Shown here one piece after another: positions 58,623-64,000 of a stretch of 64,000 nucleotides of DNA. This DNA comes from Sphingomonas gei (lineage in GTDB: Bacteria; Pseudomonadota; Alphaproteobacteria; Sphingomonadales; Sphingomonadaceae). The position numbers and the translations under genes were made by a program. Under the pieces are notes generated by a model. That model was not told the DNA's origin. It worked only from the letters and a program-made list of their open reading frames with translations, and ran no database searches. The stretch lies in contig NZ_SRXT01000004.1 in NCBI RefSeq assembly GCF_004792685.1, positions 310,001 to 374,000 on the forward strand, in the 5' to 3' direction. Within the stretch, counting starts at the first letter, position 1; each line of letters begins with the position of its first letter.

Positions 58623-61142
58623 GTGAACGCTTTGACGCTCCTGTTAGCCCTTGGTGTCGGCGCGGCCTTCTTCGTGGTCCTGCGTCGCCTGCGCTTTGTG
58701 GAACAGGAGTTGCGCCGCGTCGAGTCACTCGTCTCCTCCCCCGAGAGTCACGAGTCCCGTTTTGTTGCAACGCCGCAGAACGCACGGCCGGAGGCAGTCG
58801 GGACGCCTGCGACGCCGGACGTCGTACGACCAGCCGCGCGGGTGATTGCAGCTGCGCACCGCTCCGCCGATCCAGCCATCGCACGGGCCCCAATCCGAGC
58901 GGAGCCCGCGCCGGCGCTCAACCTCGAGTCGCTGATCGGCGGCCGGCTGCCGATATGGATCGGCGGCGCCGCGCTCGTCCTCGCCGGCTTCTTTCTCGTT
59001 CGCTATTCGATCGAGAGTGGACTGCTCGGCCCGGCGGTGCGCACGCTGCTCGCCGCCTTGTTCGGCGTGGCGCTGATCGCGCTCAGCGAGGCGGCGCGCC
59101 GCTTGCCCGCGACCGCCGAAGACCCGCGCGTCGCGCAAGTGCTTGCCGGCGCCGGCATCGCCAGCCTCTACGGCACGCTCTACATGGCGGCCGCGCTCTA
59201 CCATCTGATCCCTCCGCTCACGGCGTTCGTCGCAGTGGTCTTGGTCACTGCCGCGGCAATGGGACTGGCGCTGCGCCATGGCCCGCCGACCGCAGTGATG
59301 GCGCTGATCGGCGGCTTCGTGGCGCCGCTCGTCGCCGGATTCGACGCGGCGGGGATCGGCCCGCTGCTGGTGTATCTCGGCTTGTTCATCGCAGCATTGT
59401 TCGGGCTGGCGATCCATCGCGGCTGGGGCTGGCTCGCGCTTGTCGCCAGCATCGCCGGTTTCGGCTGGATCAATTTTCTGATCGTCGCGCTGCCCGGTGG
59501 CGACGACCTGTCGGCAGTCGGCGCCTTCACCATGCTGCTCGCCGTCTGCGCCAGCGCGGCGCTGCCCGCCACCGGCACGCACAATCGCTGGTTGCGGCTG
59601 GCTCCGCTCGTCGCCGGCTTCGTCCAGTTGCTGGCGCTCGCGCCGGCGCTCGAATTCGGCGCGCTGGCGTGGAGCTTCTACCTCGTGCTGGCCGGCGCGG
59701 CGCTGTTCCTGTCGTGGCGCCGATCGCTATATCTGCCTGCGGCACTGGCGGCGCTCGGCTTCCTCCTGGTGCTCGAGGGGCTCGCGTTGCTCCAGCCCGA
59801 GCGCAGCGCGACTCCGATTGCGGCGATTGTCGCGACGTTGCTGTTCGCGCTTCCCGGCCATCTGCTCGCCAGTCGCGGGCGCAGCTGGGCCGCGCTGGCC
59901 CTCGGCGGCACGGCGGGGCCGCTGCTGGTGGCGCACGCTTGCGCGCCTTCGCTGCTCGCGCCGGCAATCTGGGGCGTGATCGAACTGCTCGCCGCCGGGG
60001 CCTGTGCGAGGCTGGCATGGCGTGTCAGGAGCGACGCCGGCGATCCCGTATTGGTCGCCGCCACGCTCGCCGCGGCCCTGCTCGCCGCGCTCGGCCTCGC
60101 GCGGTTCCTGCCCGGCGCGTGGCTGGGACTGCCGCTCGCATTGGCGGTGCTCGGGCTTGCCGGCTGGGCGCGTGTCGCGCGCGCGCCGGCGCTGTTCGTG
60201 CTTCCGGCGCTGCCCTATCTCGCCGCTTTGGTCGTCGCCGCGATACCGCTTTTCGGGCTGGCCAAGCTGATCGTCGCGTCGCTGGCCGGTGATTCGCTGC
60301 CCTATCTGGCCCTCCCCGCCTTGCCCGATCTGTTCCGCGCGCTCGCGCTGCCCAGCGCCGCCTTGCTCGTGGCGCTGCTCGACGCGCGACAGCTCGGGCG
60401 TGCCCGGCGGCTGGTCGGTAGCATGGCGATCGGCGTCGCGATCCTGCTCGCCTATGCGCTGGCCAAGCAGGCGCTAGCGATCGCGGCCCTGCCGCGTTTC
60501 GTCGAATTCGGCTTCGTCGAGCGTGCGCTGCTCACCCAGGCATGCCTTGCCGCCGGCTGGATCCTGCTGCGCCGCCGCCGCTTTACGTCGCTTGCGAAGA
60601 TCCTGCTCGGGCTCGGACTGTTGCGGCTGGTGTGGTTCGACCTGCTGGTCCTCAATCCGGTGATCGAGCCGCAGGCAGTGGGCGCGCTGCCGCTGCTCAA
60701 CGCCGCCGTGGTGCACACCGCGCTCGCCGCCTTCTGGCTATGGTTGCTGCCGAAAGCGCGCGGCTGGCGCGTCGGGGCGGCGCTGCTGACGATCGCCACC
60801 GCGCTCGCGGTGATACGCCAGGCGACGCATGGCAGCATCCTGACCGGCCCGGTCGGCACGCTGGAAAATGGCGGCTATTCGGCAGCGCTGCTCGGGGTGG
60901 CATTGTTCTGGTTGTGGCGGGGGATCGCTGCCGGGATACACGATCTGCGGCTCGCCGGGCTGGCATTGCTGACCCTGGTGACGTTCAAGGTGTTCCTGAT
61001 CGATGCCGCCGCGCTCGACGGCGTGCTGCGCATCCTGTCGTTCCTAGCGCTCGGCGTGGTGCTGATCGGGATAAGCTGGGCGTATAGCCGCTTCCTGGCG
61101 CGCCCCGCCGTCGAGGTACAGGTAGCGCCCCCCCAGGACTGA
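58623..61142 (+). CDS. DUF2339 large membrane protein
   Basis: An 839-residue protein with more than twenty hydrophobic segments. A first helix (ALTLLLALGVGAAFFVVL) and a coiled, low-complexity stretch precede LESLIGGRLPIWIGGAALVLAGFFLVRYSIESGLLGP, the hallmark start of DUF2339. The start is a GTG at 58623 with AAGGAG six bases upstream. Members occur in many bacteria and are of unknown function, probably in the inner membrane. Nothing in the neighbourhood indicates its role. Confidence 0.9.
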   Translation: MNALTLLLALGVGAAFFVVLRRLRFVEQELRRVESLVSSPESHESRFVATPQNARPEAVGTPATPDVVRPAARVIAAAHRSADPAIARAPIRAEPAPALNLESLIGGRLPIWIGGAALVLAGFFLVRYSIESGLLGPAVRTLLAALFGVALIALSEAARRLPATAEDPRVAQVLAGAGIASLYGTLYMAAALYHLIPPLTAFVAVVLVTAAAMGLALRHGPPTAVMALIGGFVAPLVAGFDAAGIGPLLVYLGLFIAALFGLAIHRGWGWLALVASIAGFGWINFLIVALPGGDDLSAVGAFTMLLAVCASAALPATGTHNRWLRLAPLVAGFVQLLALAPALEFGALAWSFYLVLAGAALFLSWRRSLYLPAALAALGFLLVLEGLALLQPERSATPIAAIVATLLFALPGHLLASRGRSWAALALGGTAGPLLVAHACAPSLLAPAIWGVIELLAAGACARLAWRVRSDAGDPVLVAATLAAALLAALGLARFLPGAWLGLPLALAVLGLAGWARVARAPALFVLPALPYLAALVVAAIPLFGLAKLIVASLAGDSLPYLALPALPDLFRALALPSAALLVALLDARQLGRARRLVGSMAIGVAILLAYALAKQALAIAALPRFVEFGFVERALLTQACLAAGWILLRRRRFTSLAKILLGLGLLRLVWFDLLVLNPVIEPQAVGALPLLNAAVVHTALAAFWLWLLPKARGWRVGAALLTIATALAVIRQATHGSILTGPVGTLENGGYSAALLGVALFWLWRGIAAGIHDLRLAGLALLTLVTFKVFLIDAAALDGVLRILSFLALGVVLIGISWAYSRFLARPAVEVQVAPPQD

Positions 61143-61173
61143 AGTACATGCCTTCGCCTCGGTTGAATCGAGT

Positions 61174-61197
61174 ATACGAAACGTATATGCTTCGTAT
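61174..61197. promoter_or_regulatory. Palindromic operator upstream of ParD-like gene
   Basis: ATACGAA-N10-TTCGTAT, a perfect seven-base inverted repeat, with a nested ATACG-AAA-CGTAT (61174-61186). It lies 26 bases before the ParD-like start in an AT-rich stretch that would hold the promoter. Palindromes in this place typically bind the antitoxin of toxin-antitoxin operons for autoregulation. Confidence 0.6.
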
Positions 61198-61222
61198 CGT
61201 GGTATCTTCGATCGGGAATTTG

Positions 61223-61429
61223 ATGGGCATTGTGAAAATCGACGGCGCGCTTCACGAGGAGGCCCGTCGCGCGAGCACGATCATGTGCCGCTCGATCAAC
61301 GCGCAGGCCGAGTTCTGGATGAAGATCGGGATGCTCGCCGAGGCCAATCCGACTTTGTCTTTCAACCAGATCGTGAAGATGCAGCGCGAGGCTGCGCAGG
61401 CCGGCGGGCCGGGCGCGATGGCCGCCTGA
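61223..61429 (+). CDS. ParD-like antitoxin-family protein
   Basis: A 68-residue protein that begins MGIVKIDGALHEEARRASTIM and continues SINAQAEFWMKIGMLAEANPTLSFNQIVKMQREA. This is the pattern of the ParD_like family (ribbon-helix-helix type). No ParE or RelE toxin is adjacent. Instead a methionine aminopeptidase gene starts two bases after its stop. The ATG at 61223 is preferred to 61148 because the longer version covers the operator. A role as a DNA-binding regulator of the operon is likely; a toxin-antitoxin role is unproven. Confidence 0.75.
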   Translation: MGIVKIDGALHEEARRASTIMCRSINAQAEFWMKIGMLAEANPTLSFNQIVKMQREAAQAGGPGAMAA

Positions 61430-61431
61430 AC

Positions 61432-62190
61432 ATGGTCAAGACTCCCGACGAATTGATGCTGATGCGAACCTCGGGCAAGCTGCTCGCCTCGGTTTTCGAA
61501 ATGCTCGACGGGCAGGATCTTGCCGGCATGTCGACGATGCAGGTCAACGATCTGGTCGAGCAGTTCATCACCGTGGATCTTGCCGCGCGGCCCGCGAGCA
61601 AGGGGCAATATGGCTTCCAATATGTGCTGAACTGCTCGATCAACCATGTCGTGTGCCACGGCGTGCCCGACGCGGACGCGATCATCCGCGACGGCGACAT
61701 CATCAATCTCGATATCACGCTGGAGAAGAACGGCTTCATAGCCGATTCGAGCAAGACCTACCTCGTCGGCAATGCGCCGCCGGCGGCGCGCAGGCTGGTG
61801 CGCGTGGCGCAGGAAGCGATGTGGCAAGGCATAAAGCAGGTGCGGCCGGGAGCGCGGCTCGGGGATATCGGTTTCGCGATCGAGCGGCATGCCAAGAAGA
61901 ACGGCTATTCGGTCGTCCGGGAATATTGCGGGCACGGCATCGGCCGCGAGATGCACGAGGAACCCCAAGTGCTCAATTTCGGTCGACCGGGAACCGGCCT
62001 CGAGCTGCGTGAGGGCATGGTATTCACCGTCGAGCCGATGGTGAACCAGGGCACCCGCATGGTTTCGACCGAAGCGGACGGATGGACGGTCGTCACGAAG
62101 GATCGCAAGCTTTCGGCGCAATTCGAGCACACCGTCGCGGTCACCGGGAATGGGGTCGAAGTGCTGACCCTGCGCAGCGACGGGAGCTGA
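61432..62190 (+). CDS. map: Type I methionine aminopeptidase
   Basis: A 252-residue enzyme that removes the N-terminal Met of new proteins. The five metal ligands are all present: Asp in NLDITLEKNG, Asp in ADSSKTYLV, His in CGHGIGREMHEEP, Glu in FTVEPMV and Glu in SAQFEHTVAVT. The His for substrate binding in NHVVCHGVP is also seen. It starts two bases after the ParD-like stop. Coupling to an antitoxin-like gene suggests a second, regulated Map in addition to a housekeeping copy elsewhere; this cannot be checked here. Confidence 0.95.
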   Translation: MVKTPDELMLMRTSGKLLASVFEMLDGQDLAGMSTMQVNDLVEQFITVDLAARPASKGQYGFQYVLNCSINHVVCHGVPDADAIIRDGDIINLDITLEKNGFIADSSKTYLVGNAPPAARRLVRVAQEAMWQGIKQVRPGARLGDIGFAIERHAKKNGYSVVREYCGHGIGREMHEEPQVLNFGRPGTGLELREGMVFTVEPMVNQGTRMVSTEADGWTVVTKDRKLSAQFEHTVAVTGNGVEVLTLRSDGS

Positions 62191-62356
62191 GTGTCCGCGG
62201 GCTAAATGAGTCGTTCTCGACTCGTCACGATCGAATTGGGACAATTCGCTTACAGCGCAGGGCAGTCGCGGCTTTGCTGCAGTCGCGAATGATGTATGCT
62301 GCAACCGCGAGATGACGATGTAGCGTTGGCAGGGCCAACATTTGAGAAGGGGCCTG

Positions 62357-62890
62357 ATGCACGCTGAGCGCAATCACATGGCCGATCTGTTGCTGACGTG
62401 CGAGGAGCGGCTTGTCGATACGCGGCAGGTGCTCAGCGAGTTGCTCGACGCAGTGCGCCGCACGCGTGGGCTTACGCAGGACGGCGCCGCTTCCGATCCA
62501 ATGCCTGCTCTGCTGGCGCCCGAGGCGCTCACTCAAATGCTCGCCGCGCTCGAGCCGTGGGCCAGCGACGCACCCCGGCGGCGCGCACCTCCGCGCTCGC
62601 TTCGCCGCGACGAAGGCATTTTCTATATCGGCCAGCGCCGGTTGCCGCTCAGCGACACCGAGACGCGCGTGCTTGCCGAAATCTGGGAAGCGCCGTCCGA
62701 GCCGGTTTCGCGCGATGCGATCTTCGCGGCGCTCTATCCGCGCGAGGACAAGCCTGGGATCGGGGTGATCGACGTGTTCGTCTCGAACCTTCGCCAGAAG
62801 CTCAAGCTGGCCAGCGACGGCGGCGAGTATATCGTGTCGATCCGCGGTAAGGGCTGGGCGCTCCAGAGCGATCGCTGCCAGCGCGATTGA
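62357..62890 (+). CDS. PhoB/OmpR-type winged-helix DNA-binding protein without receiver
   Basis: A 177-residue protein. The C-terminal 95 residues are a Trans_reg_C winged helix: FYIGQRRLPLSDTETRVLAEIWEAPSEPVSRDAIFAALYP, then IGVIDVFVSNLRQKLKLAS and YIVSIRGKGWAL. The N-terminal 80 residues show a helical segment (LLLTCEERLVDTRQVLSELLDAVRR) and no receiver domain, so it is not a standard response regulator. The ATG at 62357 is preceded by AAGGGG. Target and signal are unknown. Repeat F follows. Confidence 0.85.
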   Translation: MHAERNHMADLLLTCEERLVDTRQVLSELLDAVRRTRGLTQDGAASDPMPALLAPEALTQMLAALEPWASDAPRRRAPPRSLRRDEGIFYIGQRRLPLSDTETRVLAEIWEAPSEPVSRDAIFAALYPREDKPGIGVIDVFVSNLRQKLKLASDGGEYIVSIRGKGWALQSDRCQRD

Positions 62891-62900
62891 TCGCAATTCA

Positions 62901-62971
62901 GTTCCCCTGCGAAAGCAGGGCCCCAGAGCGCGTCGCTCGCGACCCTGGACCCCCTGCGTTCGCAGGGGAAC
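62901..62971. repeat. 71-bp palindromic repeat (family F)
   Basis: GTTCCCCTGCGAAAGCAGGG at the left and its inverted form ending GTTCGCAGGGGAAC at the right, around a middle containing GCGCGTCGCTCGCG. It lies between the convergent winged-helix and galU genes and could terminate both. Its arms are related in style but not identical to repeats E and A. Confidence 0.85.
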
Positions 62972-62995
62972 GGATCCGTCGAAACCGAACCGATC

Positions 62996-63865
62996 CTAGC
63001 GCTGCGTCGTGCGAAGGAATGCCTCGATAGCCGGTGCGATGTCCGAGCGGGACAGCGCCGTCGCGATATTGGCCTGGACGAAGCCTGCCTTGTCGCCGCA
63101 ATCGTAGCGCGTTCCTTCGAAGGTGACGCCGTGGAACGCCTGGTCGCCGATCATCTGCGCCATCGCGTCGGTGAGCTGGATCTCGCCGCCCGCGCCCTTT
63201 TGCTGTCCCTCGAGCACCTGCATCACTTCGGGCTGGAGGATGTAGCGGCCGATCACCGACAGGTTCGAAGGCGCCGTCCCGGCGGCCGGCTTCTCGACAA
63301 GGCCCTGCACTTCAGTCAGCGCGCCATTCCGTGTGCCCGGCGTGATGATTCCGTAGCGGTGGGTCTGGTCGTCGGGGACGATCTCGGCGCAGATCAGATT
63401 GCCGCCGACCCGATTATACGCTTCGACCATCTGCTTGAGGCAGCCGGGCTTGCCGACCATGAAGTCGTCGGCGAGCAACACCGCGAACGGTTCGTCGCCG
63501 ACGATGTGGCGGGCGCACCAGACGGCATGGCCGAGGCCCATCGGCTCCTGTTGGCGGACATAGGCGACTGCACCCGGCCTGAGGCGAGTCGCGTCGAGAA
63601 TTTCGAGCGACTTGCCGCGCGAAGTCATCGTCGTTTCGAGCTCATAGGCGATATCGAAATGGTCCTCGATCGCCGACTTGCCGCGACCGGTGACGAAGAT
63701 CATCTGCTCAATGCCGGCCTCGATCGCCTCGTCGACGGCATATTGGATCAGCGGCCGATCGACGATCGGCAGCATCTCCTTGGGCATCGCCTTGGTCGCG
63801 GGGAGGAAGCGCGTGCCCAGACCGCCAACGGGGAAAACGGCCTTGCGTAGCGGCTTGATCGTCAT
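62996..63865 (-). CDS. galU: UTP-glucose-1-phosphate uridylyltransferase
   Basis: A 289-residue enzyme that makes UDP-glucose for exopolysaccharide, lipopolysaccharide and other glycans. Motifs: the nucleotide loop KAVFPVGGLGTRFLPATKAMPKEMLPIVDRPLIQYAVDEA, EPMGLGHAVWCAR, LLADDFMVG with the metal-binding Asp, and YDCGDKAGFVQAN. The ATG at 63865 is preferred to an upstream open stretch to 63946, which reads through the terminator-like hairpin. GGAG lies 11 bases upstream. Confidence 0.95.
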   Translation of the reverse strand: MTIKPLRKAVFPVGGLGTRFLPATKAMPKEMLPIVDRPLIQYAVDEAIEAGIEQMIFVTGRGKSAIEDHFDIAYELETTMTSRGKSLEILDATRLRPGAVAYVRQQEPMGLGHAVWCARHIVGDEPFAVLLADDFMVGKPGCLKQMVEAYNRVGGNLICAEIVPDDQTHRYGIITPGTRNGALTEVQGLVEKPAAGTAPSNLSVIGRYILQPEVMQVLEGQQKGAGGEIQLTDAMAQMIGDQAFHGVTFEGTRYDCGDKAGFVQANIATALSRSDIAPAIEAFLRTTQR

Positions 63866-63922
63866 TGAGCGTAGATCTCCTGGGGCGCCGAGCGCCGATG
63901 CATAACGATTTGAACAAGAGGA

Positions 63923-63938
63923 AGGTGCCGCAGCACCT
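63923..63938 (-). terminator. Possible hairpin terminator after the outer-membrane gene
   Basis: AGGTGC-TGCG-GCACCT on the minus strand, followed by TCCTCTTGTTC. It sits eight bases after the stop of the partial gene at the right edge and before galU. The T tract is imperfect, so termination is only likely. Confidence 0.4.
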
Positions 63939-63945
63939 GCCCGCA

Positions 63946-64000
63946 TCAGAACATGAAGCTCACCCCGACCGTCACGATATTCGAGACGTAGGATAGCAAC
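63946..64000 (-). CDS. C-terminus of an outer-membrane beta-barrel protein (partial)
   Basis: Only the last 17 residues are in the window: LLSYVSNIVTVGVSFMF and then a stop. Alternating hydrophobic residues ending in Phe are the classic C-terminal strand recognised by the BAM machinery. The rest is beyond the right edge. The nature of the barrel cannot be told; upstream of galU, an exopolysaccharide-related outer-membrane protein is possible. Confidence 0.55.
   Translation of the reverse strand, partial: LLSYVSNIVTVGVSFMF

Overview
The window is chromosomal DNA of a high-GC alphaproteobacterium, almost certainly a sphingomonad (Sphingomonas or a close relative). The evidence is the mix of alphaproteobacterial markers (a CcrM-type GANTC methylase, a three-part pnt transhydrogenase, an alphaproteobacterial aa3 oxidase subunit IV, a DUF6456 protein, a CC_3452-like protein) with a high density of palindromic intergenic repeats of the kind common in sphingomonads. 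There are no rRNA genes, no CRISPR array, no integrase or transposase and no recognisable prophage. One tRNA, tRNA-Val(UAC), is present. Gene density is high and most genes are core housekeeping genes.

Layout. 1-6.7 kb: end of a GGDEF protein, oligopeptidase B, a zinc-ribbon-like small protein, a DUF4893-type lipoprotein, an HxlR regulator divergent from a small secreted protein, and the Rel/Spo (ppGpp) enzyme. 6.8-10.9 kb: an envelope glycosylation cassette (GT2 polyprenyl-phosphate glycosyltransferase, SAM methyltransferase, GtrA flippase, STT3-like multi-spanning protein). 10.9-15.4 kb: a minus-strand run of argB, yggT, DUF167, folD, an NTF2-like protein and marC, plus a queuosine-precursor transporter. 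15.5-24.2 kb: a nucleoside transporter, 3-hydroxybutyryl-CoA dehydrogenase, egtB-egtD (ergothioneine), a cobalamin adenosyltransferase, a PilZ protein, a HIG1 protein, gluQRS and an HNH nuclease. 24.3-29.2 kb: class A PBP, threonine aldolase, EamA exporter, an epimerase-like protein. 29.2-36.9 kb: three tandem secreted M28 peptidases facing aminopeptidase N, so this stretch is strongly peptidolytic. 37-43.3 kb: nadB, an esterase, an EAL protein, an orphan ABC ATPase, a CHCC zinc-finger protein and tldD. 43.6-49 kb: ccrM, folP, a GT39-like protein and an NtrC-type regulator. 49.1-53 kb: COX IV and the pnt operon, interrupted by an orphan secreted protein. 53.2-58.5 kb: winged-helix and XRE/S24 regulators, tRNA-Val, DUF6456, DUF4861, dapF and GST. 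58.6-64 kb: DUF2339, a ParD-like/Map pair, a PhoB-type winged-helix protein, galU and the end of an outer-membrane barrel gene.

The most unusual signals are palindromic repeats of several families. Two touch coding sequence: a 138-bp element is read in frame as 46 extra residues of GluQRS, and another supplies the apparent start of an M28 peptidase. Also notable are a repeat-rich in-frame insertion in egtB with three GANTC sites, a ParD-like gene coupled to a methionine aminopeptidase behind a palindromic operator, and the secreted orphan inside the pnt operon. No wholly new multi-gene system can be demonstrated from sequence alone; the ParD-like/Map pair is the best candidate for an under-described module.
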